From Mesorhizobium sp. (lineage in GTDB: Bacteria; Pseudomonadota; Alphaproteobacteria; Rhizobiales; Rhizobiaceae): 62,947 nt of DNA. The stretch is from NCBI RefSeq assembly GCF_024509055.1, contig NZ_JANINM010000050.1:2688-65634 (forward strand). The letters run 5' to 3'. Positions within the stretch are counted from its first letter, which is position 1; each line of letters starts with the position of its first letter. Below are positions 34,201-43,941 of the stretch, one piece after another. The notes under the pieces are model-generated. The model was given only the letters and a program-made list of their open reading frames with translations, ran no database searches and was not told where the DNA came from. The translations under genes and the position numbers were made by a program.

Positions 34201-34896
34201 ATGGCTCGCGCGCGTTCCGATTCTCCGCTTCTCTTTGAAATGGTCGAGAAGCCCGATTTCTCGATCGAGACGAGGGCGATGGCCGAGGGCCTCTGGCCGG
34301 TGGCGGGCATGGACGAAGCCGGCCGCGGGCCGCTTGCCGGGCCGGTGGTGGCGGCGGCAGTGGTGCTCGATCCGGCCAACATTCCCGAAGGCCTCGACGA
34401 TTCCAAGCGGCTTACCCATCTTCAGCGCGAGGCGCTGTTCCTGAAAATCCTCGGCTCGGCGCTCAGCGTCTCGATGGCCTCGATCAGCGCCGAAGGCATC
34501 GACAACAGCAACATCCTGAAGGCGAGCCTGGAGGCGATGCGCCGCGCCGCCGCCGGCCTGTCCATGCAGCCGAAGCTCGCCTTGGCCGACGGCCGCGATG
34601 TGCCGCCGGGCCTTGCCTGCGAGGGCCGCGCGCTGGTCAAGGGCGATCAGCGCTCGCAGTCGATCGCAGCCGCGTCGATCGTCGCCAAGGTGATGCGCGA
34701 CCGCATGATGTGCGGATGTGGCGGCCATCACGAGAGCTACGGCTTCGAAGTGCATATGGGCTACGCGACCGCCAGGCACCGCACCGCGATCGAAACGCAC
34801 GGCCCGGTGGCGCGATTGCATCGCGCCTCATTCGCGCCGTTCCGGCTGGGCGGAGCGGAGCCGGTTGAGGAAGAAAGCTTCGCTGGACTGGAGTAG
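34201..34896 (+). CDS. rnhB: ribonuclease HII
   Basis: RNase HII (231 residues) removes single ribonucleotides and RNA primers from DNA. The active-site motif [14 protein letters not shown] (residues ~36-49) gives the Asp-Glu pair. A DDSKRL turn follows, and later [20 protein letters not shown] carries the third acidic site. A C-terminal [16 protein letters not shown] closes it. The ATG at 34201 ([13 protein letters not shown]) matches the alphaproteobacterial N-terminus, though a ribosome site is weak. The gene ends at the strong bidirectional terminator before the atp genes. Confidence 0.94.
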   Translation: MARARSDSPLLFEMVEKPDFSIETRAMAEGLWPVAGMDEAGRGPLAGPVVAAAVVLDPANIPEGLDDSKRLTHLQREALFLKILGSALSVSMASISAEGIDNSNILKASLEAMRRAAAGLSMQPKLALADGRDVPPGLACEGRALVKGDQRSQSIAAASIVAKVMRDRMMCGCGGHHESYGFEVHMGYATARHRTAIETHGPVARLHRASFAPFRLGGAEPVEEESFAGLE

Positions 34897-34971
34897 GCGA
34901 AAGTGTCCTCGACGGCCGATCCCCGTTGTGGGGGAGATTGGCAGCGTCGCCGCCCCGCCTCTTCCACAAAC

Positions 34972-35003
34972 AAAAAAGCCGCCGGGTTGCCCAGGCGGCT
35001 TTT
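34972..35003. terminator. bidirectional terminator between rnhB and atpF
   Basis: A GCCGCC/GGCGGC stem (34978-34983 with 34994-34999), with an inner GGG/CCC extension, is flanked by an A run before it and TTTT after it. It can serve as a terminator on both strands for rnhB (rightward) and the atp operon (leftward). Confidence 0.85.
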
Positions 35004-35023
35004 GATTTCACCTCGAAGCCAGC

Positions 35024-35515
35024 TTAGTTCAGCTTCGCCTTCACGTCATCCAGGGCGGACTTGAACAGATCAGCGCCGGCCTTGGCATCGACCTTGGCGC
35101 CAAGCAGCGCGCGGGCGGCCTCGACGGCGATGTCGACGGCCGAGGCGCGCACTTCGCTGACGGCCTCGCGCTCGGCCTGGCTGATCTTCTGCTCGGCAAG
35201 CGCGGTGCGGCGCGCGACGTAGTCTTCGGTCTTCTTGGCTGCTTCGGCGGCAAGCTGCTCGGCCTCGCGCTTGGCCGCGGCGACGATGTCGGCGGCCTCC
35301 TTCTCGGCTTCCTTGCGCTTCTGCTGGTACTGGCCAAGCAGCTGCTGGGCCTCTTCGCGAAGCTTGCGGGCTTCCTCGAGCTCACTGCTGATCTTGGCCG
35401 CGCGGGCGTCGAGCGACTTGGCGAGCATGCCCGGCACCTTCAGATAGATGATGGCGCCGAGAAAGATGAGCATCGCAATGGTAGCCCAAAGCGTAGCGAG
35501 TGATGTGGCGTCCAT
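35024..35515 (-). CDS. atpF: ATP synthase F0 subunit b
   Basis: This 163-residue b subunit has an N-terminal membrane helix (about 5-28, TLWATIAMLIFLGAIIYL) and then a long charged coiled coil rich in Glu, Ala and Lys that forms the peripheral stalk. GAGGAG lies 7 bases before the ATG at 35515. It is the last of the five F0-type genes and has the terminator downstream. The F1 genes are not in the window, as is usual for alphaproteobacteria, where F0 and F1 operons are separate. Confidence 0.93.
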   Translation of the reverse strand: MDATSLATLWATIAMLIFLGAIIYLKVPGMLAKSLDARAAKISSELEEARKLREEAQQLLGQYQQKRKEAEKEAADIVAAAKREAEQLAAEAAKKTEDYVARRTALAEQKISQAEREAVSEVRASAVDIAVEAARALLGAKVDAKAGADLFKSALDDVKAKLN

Positions 35516-35526
35516 GATCCCGCTCC

Positions 35527-36105
35527 TCACCGGCTCGCGGATTTGACCGCGGCCGCGATCTCGGACTTGTCGGCCTTGCCGCCGACAAGTGCTTCGACGA
35601 TGGCCGACGTGGTGTCCTCGGCGATGGTGCCGACTTCCTTCATCGCCTTGGCCTTGATCGAGGCGATGCTCGCCTCGGCTGCGTCCAGCTTCTTCTCGAG
35701 CTCGGCCTCGAGCTTCTTGCGCGTGCTCTCGGCGTCCGCCTTGGCGGTGTCGTTCGCCTGCTGACCGATCTTGTTGGCGTTTGCCCTGGCTTCCGCCAGT
35801 TCCTGCTCATAGGCAGCAACAGCAGCATCCGCCTCACCCTTCAGCCTTGCGGCATGGTCGAGATCCTGGGTGATGCGGTCGTTGCGGACATCGATGATGC
35901 CGCCGAGACGCGGCATCACGACACGCTTCAAGAACAGGTAAAACAGCCCGAAGGTGATCACCAGCCACAGGATCTGCGACGGGAAGGTCGCGGCGTTGAA
36001 CGGCGGGAACGTTTCATGCTCCGCGGGCACCGCGGTGCCCGCATGGGTATCGCCCTCGGCCGCGGCCGGCGCTGTTTCTTGCGCATAGGCAGATGTCACG
36101 AACAT
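35527..36105 (-). CDS. atpG: ATP synthase F0 subunit b'
   Basis: This 192-residue b' subunit has an N-terminal region (AYAQETAPAAAEG) of signal-like and Ala-rich character, a membrane helix at about 45-65 (QILWLVITFGLFYLFL) and a coiled-coil peripheral stalk. Alphaproteobacteria and phototrophs pair a b and a b' subunit instead of two identical b chains. It lies between subunits c and b with short gaps. GGGGAA lies just before the ATG at 36105. Confidence 0.93.
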   Translation of the reverse strand: MFVTSAYAQETAPAAAEGDTHAGTAVPAEHETFPPFNAATFPSQILWLVITFGLFYLFLKRVVMPRLGGIIDVRNDRITQDLDHAARLKGEADAAVAAYEQELAEARANANKIGQQANDTAKADAESTRKKLEAELEKKLDAAEASIASIKAKAMKEVGTIAEDTTSAIVEALVGGKADKSEIAAAVKSASR

Positions 36106-36166
36106 CTCATTCCCCTGTCCATGGAACGGGGCCGCACCATGCAGCCCCTTTCGTCAGCTCTGGCTC

Positions 36167-36391
36167 TTACTTGAAGACCAGGAGCAGAGCGATCAGGAGC
36201 GAGAAGATGCCCAGAGCTTCGGTCACGGCGAAGCCGAAGATCAGGCGGCCGAACTGGCCGTCGGCGGCCGACGGGTTGCGGAGCGCGCCCGAGAGGTAGC
36301 TGCCGAAGATGTTGCCGAGGCCGATGCCCGCGCCGCCCATGCCGATGCAGGCGATACCAGCGCCGATAGCAGCTGCTGCAGTTGCGTCCAT
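36167..36391 (-). CDS. atpE: ATP synthase F0 subunit c
   Basis: This 74-residue c subunit is the ring protein that carries protons. It has two membrane helices, the Gly-rich first one ([18 protein letters not shown]) and the second with the proton-binding Glu in [17 protein letters not shown] (about residue 57). The polar loop RNPSAADG between them contacts F1. Length and motifs are typical. It lies between atpB and the b' gene. Confidence 0.97.
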   Translation of the reverse strand: MDATAAAAIGAGIACIGMGGAGIGLGNIFGSYLSGALRNPSAADGQFGRLIFGFAVTEALGIFSLLIALLLVFK

Positions 36392-36469
36392 TTCAAAACT
36401 CCTGTGGTTTGCTTGTTCGTTGCAGTTGGTACGTTGGGTATGCTGGCGCCGGGGCGCCGGTAAAATCGA

Positions 36470-37231
36470 TCAGTGGCTCGGGTGCAGCGCGTCGTTCAGA
36501 TACATGCAGGTCAGCACCGCGAAGACGTAGGCCTGCAGGAAGGCAACCAGCAGTTCGAGCGCCGAGAGCGCAACCGCCATCGCAAGCGGCAGCACCGAAC
36601 CGGCGATGCCGACGGCGCCCAGCGCGCTGAGGCTGACGACGAAGCCCGAGAAAACCTTCAGCGTGATGTGGCCGGCCAGCATGTTGGCGAAAAGACGAAC
36701 CGAGAGGCTGACGGGACGCGAGACGAAGGAAATGATTTCGATCGCCACCACCAGCGGCAGGAGATAGCCCGGCACGCCATGCGGCACGAACAGCTTGAGG
36801 AAGCCCAAGCCATGCTTGGCAAAGCCGTAGACGACCACGGTGCCGATGACCAGGATCGCCAGCGTGAAGGTGACGATGATGTGGCTGGTGACGGTGAAGA
36901 AATAGGGGAACAGGCCGATCAGGTTGGCGACCAGCACGAACATGAACAGCGAGAACACCAGCGGGAAGAACTGCATGCCCTGCTTGCCGGCGGCGTCGCG
37001 CAGCATGTTGCCGACGAATTCATAGGCCATTTCGGAGATGGACTGCAGACGACCCGGAATGAGCGCGCGGCTGGCGGTGCTCATATAGAGGAAGCCGGAC
37101 GCCAATACGATCGTCACGACCATGAACAGCGAGGAGTTGGTGAAAGAGACGTCGTAGCCGCCGATATGCAGCGGGATGATCGGATGGATCTGGAACTGGT
37201 GGATCGGATCGACCTTGTCAGCAGCAGCCAC
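36470..37231 (-). CDS. atpB: ATP synthase F0 subunit a
   Basis: This 253-residue a subunit forms the stator half-channels for protons. Multiple membrane helices are visible, and the essential Arg lies in [17 protein letters not shown] (about residue 175). The N-terminal [16 protein letters not shown] is the usual alphaproteobacterial form. The start is a GTG at 37231, preceded by GGGGAT. It is followed by atpE. Confidence 0.96.
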   Translation of the reverse strand: MAAADKVDPIHQFQIHPIIPLHIGGYDVSFTNSSLFMVVTIVLASGFLYMSTASRALIPGRLQSISEMAYEFVGNMLRDAAGKQGMQFFPLVFSLFMFVLVANLIGLFPYFFTVTSHIIVTFTLAILVIGTVVVYGFAKHGLGFLKLFVPHGVPGYLLPLVVAIEIISFVSRPVSLSVRLFANMLAGHITLKVFSGFVVSLSALGAVGIAGSVLPLAMAVALSALELLVAFLQAYVFAVLTCMYLNDALHPSH

Positions 37232-37299
37232 TTTAAATCCCCGTCAAAGCCACCATCGGCTTTTTGAAGTTCTCTTTTAGCGCCTCGCGGCGCCTGATG

Positions 37300-37692
37300 T
37301 CATTCCTTCGGCGCGGGCGGCTTGCCGTTCTGTCCGAACTGCGCCACCTGCCCCGATGAGCGCAGGACGTTGAGAACGCCCGCGCCAAAACCCAACAACA
37401 GACCGACGATCAGCCCAAATGGCGCTGTTCCCGCCAGCCGGTCGATAACCCAGCCCAAGCCGACACCGACCACCACCCCGGCGATGAACTCGCTGGACAG
37501 TTTCAGCGCCTGACCGTAACCGGTCTCGGCTTTCGCTTCGTCTTTCCCCTCGAGCCGATCCGTGCGCCTCGTCGCAAGCGATGCTTCGAGGTCGCGCCGG
37601 CGGCGCTCAAGTTCGTCGTCGCGGATGGTGGCGTCTGGCTGCCTGCCGCGGCCGGTTTCTCCGGTTCCGTCTGGCCTGATTTTGTCGGCCAT
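37300..37692 (-). CDS. atpI: ATP synthase protein I
   Basis: This 130-residue AtpI is a hydrophobic assembly factor for the c ring. A charged N-terminal half is followed by two membrane helices (about 75-97, AGVVVGVGLGWVIDRLAG, and 98-118, FGLIVGLLLGFGAGV). The start at ATG 37692 has a GGGGGG stretch before it; the frame to 37797 is an unneeded extension. It heads the atpI-B-E-F'-F operon. The AT-rich 265-base region upstream (37693-37957) probably holds the operon promoter. I see no gene there. Confidence 0.88.
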   Translation of the reverse strand: MADKIRPDGTGETGRGRQPDATIRDDELERRRRDLEASLATRRTDRLEGKDEAKAETGYGQALKLSSEFIAGVVVGVGLGWVIDRLAGTAPFGLIVGLLLGFGAGVLNVLRSSGQVAQFGQNGKPPAPKE

Positions 37693-37957
37693 CGCAACCC
37701 CCCTGCCCGGGCAGACGATAGCCGTCCGTCCGCTTCTAAAGTTGCCGGCAACATAGTTAGAGGGTCCGCGCCCGTCAAGCCACGGACCGAACTTCAAGAC
37801 GCTGTATTTTTCATAAATAAATCAATTACTTAGTAAGGTGCGACATCGTGCCCTTCACGCCCGCGTGAGGACTCGGCGCGAATCCGCCCGAGACTGCGTG
37901 CCCGCGAGCGCGCCGCAAGCGCCCCAAAAGAGTTACCTCGGCGACCGCTCAAGCGGC

Positions 37958-39139
37958 TCAACTCCACCCGCCGCCATAGGTGCGATAGAAGATGTGCAAG
38001 CCGATCCTGGTCATGCGCTGCATGGCGCGCGCCCAGCCGGGATGGACATAATTGGCGTAGTAGTGCGTGGAGGACCCGACCTCGGGAATGAATATCTTGC
38101 CGGCCGTCACCGCCATGGCGACCTCCTGCGCGGTCTTGTAGGAAGCCTGGTCGGTGATGACCTTCTTCCTGCCGTCGCAGGCGAAGGAGAACTGGCAGCG
38201 GTTGAACCAGTCGTCGTTCTGGTAGACGACGCCGCAGATCGTCTTCGGATAGGCCGGGTTGCGGACCCGATTGAGGATCACCTGCGCGACCGCGGCCTGG
38301 CCGCGCACCGGCTCGCTGCGCGCCTCGAAATAGATGCCCTTGGCAAGGCAGGCCTGCTCCGGCTTGGAGAAGACGCTCGCCGGCAGCGGGGTCTGCATCC
38401 ACGCATGGTCGCCCTTGCCCATGGGCGGGATGAAGCGGCCATCGTTCGGATTGTCCTGCAGCAGCGCCTCGAAGGGCGATGCCTTGGCATAGTCGGGCGC
38501 CGACTGGGCGTAGGCGGTAGCCAGGATATCGGGCTTGTTGTTATTGAGAAGGGCGACGAGCGCGGGTGGCACCTCGGGGTCCGGCTTCTTGTCGAGGCGA
38601 AGATGGAAGGCCTGGGCGATCTGGACCTCCTTGCCCCTGATGCCAGGCTTGGCGAAGGTGAGCTTCAAGCCGCTATCCATGCTCGGGCGGATCAACGAGG
38701 ATGTCCGCTCGAAGATCGAGCCGGCGCTGAAATTCTTCGGCGGCGCCACCGGCGAGACCTGAAGCAGGCGGCCCTTCTTGTCGGAGCGCACGACGCGGTC
38801 CTCGTCCGGCGTGGTCCCCGCGACATTGCCCTTGCCACGGAACGCAACGGTGCCGACGCCCGGCAGTTCGACGCCCGAGCCGGAGATCGAGCCGGTGGTG
38901 GCGGTATCGACGAACGGCATCTCGGCGGCGTGCACCGAGCCGGCGACGGACCTCTCCACATAGGCATTCCAGCGGTGGTTCGGTGATTCCAGCCCTGAAA
39001 TGAGGCTCGCCATGTCCTGATAGGCGATAACGGACGGAAAGCCGATCCAGATGCCGAGCCCGAGAACCAAGGGAGGAAGGAAGGAACGTTTATTCGCAAC
39101 GGCGGCGGCGACAAGCCGCTTTACAACGCGTCGATGCAC
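37958..39139 (-). CDS. cell wall hydrolase, SleB type
   Basis: This 393-residue envelope protein has an N-terminal membrane anchor (about 20-38, LPPLVLGLGIWIGF) and a disordered middle. The C-terminal hydrolase 2 (SleB/CwlJ) domain starts near 270, with CLAKGIYFEARSEPVRGQAAVAQVILNRV as its signature and the catalytic Glu in YFEARSE. Such enzymes cut peptidoglycan glycan strands. A GTG at 39139 with a GGAGAG site 5 bases upstream was preferred over the ATG at 39187. The 5' region leads to an AT-rich stretch and a divergent or unrelated gap. Confidence 0.85.
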   Translation of the reverse strand: MHRRVVKRLVAAAVANKRSFLPPLVLGLGIWIGFPSVIAYQDMASLISGLESPNHRWNAYVERSVAGSVHAAEMPFVDTATTGSISGSGVELPGVGTVAFRGKGNVAGTTPDEDRVVRSDKKGRLLQVSPVAPPKNFSAGSIFERTSSLIRPSMDSGLKLTFAKPGIRGKEVQIAQAFHLRLDKKPDPEVPPALVALLNNNKPDILATAYAQSAPDYAKASPFEALLQDNPNDGRFIPPMGKGDHAWMQTPLPASVFSKPEQACLAKGIYFEARSEPVRGQAAVAQVILNRVRNPAYPKTICGVVYQNDDWFNRCQFSFACDGRKKVITDQASYKTAQEVAMAVTAGKIFIPEVGSSTHYYANYVHPGWARAMQRMTRIGLHIFYRTYGGGWS

Positions 39140-39277
39140 GGAACTCTCCAGAAACGCTACTGACCCCGGAGAGCCAAAATGAAGCATTAACCTTGATGCG
39201 GGGTTAACGACATCGATCGTGTTCTTTCATGTTGGAGGCAATGCGGTTTTCAGGCCCGCATCAAGGCTGGCGAAAAA

Positions 39278-40555
39278 TCAGGCCTGACGCAGGAAGATCG
39301 GCCAGGCAATCGCGGCGCAGATGGCGCCCGCAAGCCAGACGCCAGGCCAGGAAAAGAAAATCAGAAGCCAGGGGATGGCGATCGGGACCAGGCAGAAGCC
39401 GACAAAGACGAAGCTGTTGGCGAGGCTGAGCGCAGTGCCGACATGGCCGATGCCGGCGAGTGTCGCAAGCTCGGTGTAGGCGACACCGTGCCAGGCCGAG
39501 ACAAGGATGCCGGCGACCACCACCATCACCGGGAGCAGGAACATCAGGGCCGGCTGCCCGGCGGCTGCGGTGACGAGCAGCCACAGCGCCAGGAAGGCGA
39601 GCGCGCTGAGCAGGCTGCAGAGCCTCAGGAATTGCCGGCGGTTGCCGTGGCGGTCGGTGAAGCGGCCGCTCCAGACACGCATCGCCATGGCCCCGGTCTG
39701 CACCGCGGCGAGGCTGGCGCTGGTCACGGCCGTCCCCATGCCGGCGAAATCGTGCAGGAAGACAGACGCGAAGGTAAGCACCGCCACCTGCGGGAAGCAA
39801 AGCAGGCCGATGGCGCTCGAGATGCGCCAGACCTCGATATTGCGAAGCGGGGCGCGACCAGCCGTGCCCTCCATCGACGCATCACTGCCTCCGTCTGTCG
39901 GCGGCTCGTGCAGCCAGCGCCAGGCAAAGAAGGCCGAGAGGGCGGACACTGCCGCCAGGAGGCCGAAGACCGCGCCAAAGCCCAATGCCAAGGCAAGCGA
40001 CGGCAGTATGAGCGCGCCGAGGCCGCCGCCGAGCGGGACCGCCGTCTGCCTGATGCTCATGGCAAAGCCGCGCTCACCTTCACGAAACCAGGCCATGATG
40101 GCGCGGCCGCTGGAGCCGTTGACGCTGCCTCCCAGCAGGCCGGCGACGAGCAAGCTTGCAGACAGCAGCGCGACACCGGGAATGGCGGCCTTGGTTGGCA
40201 CAACCAGGATCGCCATGATGAAAAGCCACGCCGCCGTCGCGCCGAGCCCGGTCAGAAGCACGCGGCGATCGCCCCAGCGATCGGTCAGCACACCCCAGGG
40301 CAGTTCGCTCAGCGCCACGCCAAGACCGAGCAGCCCCAGCGCCAGACCGAGTTGCGCATTGCCGAGATGATAACCCTGGCGCATGACCACCGCGGTCGCC
40401 GGGATGCCGGCGAACGTGGCCGAGAAACCGGCATTGGCGGCGACTCCCAGTCCCAGCACTTTCCAGCGGTGGTTGGACCCGAAGGTCCGGCCGGCCCCGG
40501 CAGTGGTCGGCGCGGACGGCTGGCAATCGGTGCAACTGACGATCGCTGACATCAT
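39278..40555 (-). CDS. MFS transporter
   Basis: This 425-residue protein has the 12-helix major facilitator layout, with helices starting near residue 30. It has the motif-A loop LTDRWGDRRVLL (about 88) and a cytoplasmic loop rich in Asp/Gly between helices 6 and 7. The substrate is unknown. It is divergent from the LysR regulator at 40669, which probably controls it. The start at 40555 is followed by another ATG three bases later (40552), either of which could be used. Confidence 0.88.
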   Translation of the reverse strand: MMSAIVSCTDCQPSAPTTAGAGRTFGSNHRWKVLGLGVAANAGFSATFAGIPATAVVMRQGYHLGNAQLGLALGLLGLGVALSELPWGVLTDRWGDRRVLLTGLGATAAWLFIMAILVVPTKAAIPGVALLSASLLVAGLLGGSVNGSSGRAIMAWFREGERGFAMSIRQTAVPLGGGLGALILPSLALALGFGAVFGLLAAVSALSAFFAWRWLHEPPTDGGSDASMEGTAGRAPLRNIEVWRISSAIGLLCFPQVAVLTFASVFLHDFAGMGTAVTSASLAAVQTGAMAMRVWSGRFTDRHGNRRQFLRLCSLLSALAFLALWLLVTAAAGQPALMFLLPVMVVVAGILVSAWHGVAYTELATLAGIGHVGTALSLANSFVFVGFCLVPIAIPWLLIFFSWPGVWLAGAICAAIAWPIFLRQA

Positions 40556-40668
40556 TCCATCTCCATTGCGGCCGGCTGACTGGCTTGACGGCCAGGATGT
40601 AGCGCTCTAGTTTAATCCATAAAATCAGGAAGTATTTGATCGACAATCCTGAAAATCGAGACGATCCC

Positions 40669-41589
40669 ATGCAGCGGATTACCTTCGACCTCGACGTGCT
40701 CCGGACCTTCGTCACCGGTACGGAACTGGGCAGCTTCGCCAAGGCGGCCGAGCGGCTTGGACGCTCGACCTCGGCCGTCAGCGCGCAGCTGAAGAAACTG
40801 GAGGAGCAGGCTGCGACACCGATCTTCCGCAAGGCCGGGCGCGGCCTGGCGCTGACCGAGGCCGGCGAGACCATGCTCGGCTATGCACGCCGGCTTATCG
40901 AGCTCAACGATGAGGCTGCCGCCGCTATACGCGATGTCGAGCTGGAAGGTTGGGTGCGGCTCGGGCTGCAGGAGGATTTCGGCGAGGCCGTGCTGCCCGA
41001 CGTGCTCGGCCGCTTCGCGCGCGCCCATCCCAAGGTCCGGATCGAGGCGCGGATCGGTCGCAGCCAGGAACTCGCCGATCGCATCCTATCCGGCAATCTC
41101 GACATCGCGCTCGCCTGGCACAATGGCGCTACGCTTCCGTTCAGCCGGCACGTCGCCGACGTGCAGCTGCGCTGGATCGGCCCGGCAAAACCGATCGACG
41201 CCGGGCCGGGCAACGGCGAACCGTTGCCACTGGTGGCCTTCGAGGCGCCGTGCCTGCTGCGCACAGTGGCGACCGACACCCTGGACCGCGCCGGCCTTGC
41301 CTGGCGGCTGACCTTTTCCAGCCCGAGCCTCGCCGGCATCTGGGCGGCGGTCGCAGCGGGTCTCGGGCTGACGATCCGCACCGATATCGGCCTGCCGCCC
41401 AGTGTCAGGGTAATCGCGCCCGGCGCTCTCGGGCTGCCGGCACTGCCCAGGATGGCGCTTCAGCTCTATCAGAAGGACGCCGCGCTCGACCCGGTCGCGG
41501 CGCGACTGGCCGATATATTGGAGCAGGCGGCGATTGAGGCGCTGCCGGAGGGGACGGTGATGAAGGAGAGGCTGCGGGAAGTGGCTTAG
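40669..41589 (+). CDS. LysR family transcriptional regulator
   Basis: This 306-residue LysR regulator has an N-terminal helix-turn-helix (about 5-65: DLDVLRTFVTGTELGSFAKAAERLGRSTSAVSAQLKKLEEQ). The remaining two-lobed effector domain shows the usual GLGLTIRTD near its end. Divergent orientation with the MFS gene suggests control of export. The ATG at 40669 starts cleanly at the HTH. A TTG 11 codons earlier is possible. Confidence 0.9.
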   Translation: MQRITFDLDVLRTFVTGTELGSFAKAAERLGRSTSAVSAQLKKLEEQAATPIFRKAGRGLALTEAGETMLGYARRLIELNDEAAAAIRDVELEGWVRLGLQEDFGEAVLPDVLGRFARAHPKVRIEARIGRSQELADRILSGNLDIALAWHNGATLPFSRHVADVQLRWIGPAKPIDAGPGNGEPLPLVAFEAPCLLRTVATDTLDRAGLAWRLTFSSPSLAGIWAAVAAGLGLTIRTDIGLPPSVRVIAPGALGLPALPRMALQLYQKDAALDPVAARLADILEQAAIEALPEGTVMKERLREVA

Positions 41590-41644
41590 TTTCCCGCCCG
41601 ACGCACCGCGACTTCGCATCAGCGTCGGAGCTTATCCTCAGAAG

Positions 41645-43075
41645 TCACCGCTTCTTTGCGCGGCCTGCAAAAGGATTGTCGGAGGTGCGCAACGCCATGC
41701 GGATCGGCACGCCGGGCATGTCGAAAGCCTCGCGCAGGCTGTTCGTCAGATAGCGCACATAGGATTGCGGCATGGCGTCCGGGCGCGAACAGGAAACGAC
41801 GAAGCCCGGCGGGCGGGTCTTGGCCTGGGTGACATATTTGATCTTCAGCCGGCGGCCGGCGACCGCGGGCGGCGGATGATGCGCCAGAATGCCTTCCAGC
41901 CAGCGGTTGAGCTTGCCGGTCGAGACACGGCTGTTCCACACCTTGTGCGTCTTGATGACGGATTCCATCAGCCGGTCGAGGCCGCGCCCGGTTTCAGCCG
42001 ACACCGTCACCGCCTGGATGCCGCGCACCTGCGGCAGCAACCGCTCGGTCTTCTCGCGGAGTTCCGCGAGCAGTTCCTGCGGATTGTCGATCAGGTCCCA
42101 TTTGTTGAAGGCGATCACCGGCGCCCTGCCCTCGCGGATGATGAGGTCGGCGATCTGCAGATCCTGCTTCTCGAACGGGATGGTGGCGTCGAGGACGATG
42201 ATGACGATCTCGGCGAAGCGGATCGCGCGCAGGCCATCCTGCACCGAGAGCTTCTCCAGCTTTTCCTGCACCTTCGACTTGCGCCGCATGCCGGCGGTAT
42301 CGAAGAGCTTTATCCGGCGGCCGCGCCAGTCCCAGTCGACCGAGATGGAATCGCGCGTGATGCCGGCCTCCGGACCGGTGAGCAGCCGCTCCTCACCGAT
42401 CAGCGCGTTGATGAGCGTCGACTTGCCGGCGTTGGGACGGCCGACAACGGCGATGCGCAGCGGCTTGGTGTCGTCATAGGCGGGCTCGGCGTCGGGATCG
42501 GCGATGTCCTCGCCGATCAGCACCTCGCTGGCGGCGATCTCGCCGCTTTCGTCTTCCTCGTCCTCGCCGAAGGCGCGTTCTTCGCCCAGCGCCTCGACAA
42601 CGGCATCGCGCAGGTCGGGCATGCCCTGGCCATGCTCGGCAGAGACGGGTATCGGCTCGCCGAGGCCGAGTTCCCAGGCCTCCAGCATGCCGCCCTGAGC
42701 GCCCCGCGCCTCGGCCTTGTTGGCGACCAGCACGACCGGCTTGCCGGACTTGCGCACCACTTCGGCGAAGGTCCGGTCGTCCGGCATCAGGCCGGACTTG
42801 GCGTCGACGGTGAAGAAGATCAGGTCCGCCTCACGGATGGCGATCTCGGTCTGCTGGCGCATACGGCCCGGCAGCGTCGAGGCCCCGGCATCCTCGAAGC
42901 CGGCAGTGTCGATAACGTCGAAATGGAGATCGTAGAGCTTGGCTGCGTGGACGCGACGGTCGCGCGTCACGCCCGGCGTGTCGTCGACAAGCGCCAGCTT
43001 CTTTCCGACCAGCCGATTGAAAAGAGTCGATTTGCCGACGTTAGGCCGGCCGATGATGGCTACTTTGAAGCCCAT
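41645..43075 (-). CDS. der: ribosome biogenesis GTPase Der
   Basis: Der (476 residues) is an essential GTPase with two G domains used in 50S subunit assembly. P-loops [12 protein letters not shown] (residues ~8-19) and [12 protein letters not shown] (~213-224), each with downstream DTAG and NKxD motifs (DTAGF, ANKAE; DTAGM, NKWDL), show the tandem arrangement. An acidic spacer separates the domains, and the KH-like C-terminal domain ends in PFAGRAKKR. It follows the YfgM-like gene within 6 bases, so both are one transcript. Confidence 0.97.
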   Translation of the reverse strand: MGFKVAIIGRPNVGKSTLFNRLVGKKLALVDDTPGVTRDRRVHAAKLYDLHFDVIDTAGFEDAGASTLPGRMRQQTEIAIREADLIFFTVDAKSGLMPDDRTFAEVVRKSGKPVVLVANKAEARGAQGGMLEAWELGLGEPIPVSAEHGQGMPDLRDAVVEALGEERAFGEDEEDESGEIAASEVLIGEDIADPDAEPAYDDTKPLRIAVVGRPNAGKSTLINALIGEERLLTGPEAGITRDSISVDWDWRGRRIKLFDTAGMRRKSKVQEKLEKLSVQDGLRAIRFAEIVIIVLDATIPFEKQDLQIADLIIREGRAPVIAFNKWDLIDNPQELLAELREKTERLLPQVRGIQAVTVSAETGRGLDRLMESVIKTHKVWNSRVSTGKLNRWLEGILAHHPPPAVAGRRLKIKYVTQAKTRPPGFVVSCSRPDAMPQSYVRYLTNSLREAFDMPGVPIRMALRTSDNPFAGRAKKR

Positions 43076-43081
43076 CGGAGG

Positions 43082-43747
43082 TCACGAAGCATTGCCCGAC
43101 CCGCGGATCAGTTCGGACATCAGTTCCGCCCGCTGGCGCAGATTGCGCGGGGCGGCGTCATCCGAAGAGATCTGGTCGAACAGCTTGAGCGCGTCGGCCG
43201 ACTTGCCTTCCTTCCAGGCGGCAAGGCCAAGCGCTTCACGCGCCGAGTGGCGCAGCGGGTTGGTGTCGGCAGTCAGCGCCTCGACCCGGCTTGAGACATC
43301 GGCGAAAGAGCCATGATCGACGAGAAGCAGCGCAGCCCTCAGCCGCGCCATGTCGCGGATGCCGGCCGGAATGGCGTTGTCGGCGGCGACCTCGTCGAAA
43401 TCCTTGACCGCTCCGTTGACGTCGCCCTTGTCGGCCTTGACGGTGGCGGCGCGCATGCGAGCAAGCAGCGGATAGGCGCCGTAGCCGTCCTTCTCGAGCT
43501 GGTCGAGCGCGGCGATCGCCTCGTCATTCTTGCCGTCATTGGCGAGCTTGAGGGCGGCCGAGAAAGCGTCGCCAGAGCGGTTGGCGCGCGTCTCGTCCCA
43601 ATAGCGGTAGCCGACGACGGCGGCGGTGCCGATCACAATCAGGATCGCAAGGCCAAGCACGATCGGCCCAAAACGGTCCCACAGCGCCTGCGCCTGCTCG
43701 CGACGAATCTCTTCGTTGACTTCGCGGATAAAAGTGTCGTCCGACAT
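43082..43747 (-). CDS. YfgM-like TPR membrane protein
   Basis: This 221-residue protein has an N-terminal membrane helix (about 25-48, FGPIVLGLAILIVIGTAAVVGYRYW) and a soluble TPR-type domain with DGKNDEAIAALDQLEKDGYG and WKEGKSADALKLFDQI. It resembles YfgM, an ancillary subunit of the SecYEG translocon. In many proteobacteria yfgM, bamB and der are adjacent; here bamB is absent between them. The ATG at 43747 was taken over an in-frame TTG one codon earlier. Confidence 0.85.
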   Translation of the reverse strand: MSDDTFIREVNEEIRREQAQALWDRFGPIVLGLAILIVIGTAAVVGYRYWDETRANRSGDAFSAALKLANDGKNDEAIAALDQLEKDGYGAYPLLARMRAATVKADKGDVNGAVKDFDEVAADNAIPAGIRDMARLRAALLLVDHGSFADVSSRVEALTADTNPLRHSAREALGLAAWKEGKSADALKLFDQISSDDAAPRNLRQRAELMSELIRGSGNAS

Positions 43748-43941
43748 CAATCAATACCATTGCAACCCCGGACGGGGTGCTTCTTGAGCCCGCGTTTTAG
43801 CGGAATTTTGTCGGCATGGAAGGGGTCCGGCCGGAAAATCGGCTGGACAATCCGAGACGCCACCAGGACTGGCCGGAACGCATCGACGCCATATTTGAGC
43901 GATAGCCGGCTTCCCAACAGTTTGAAAGATTTGCCCAAAAG

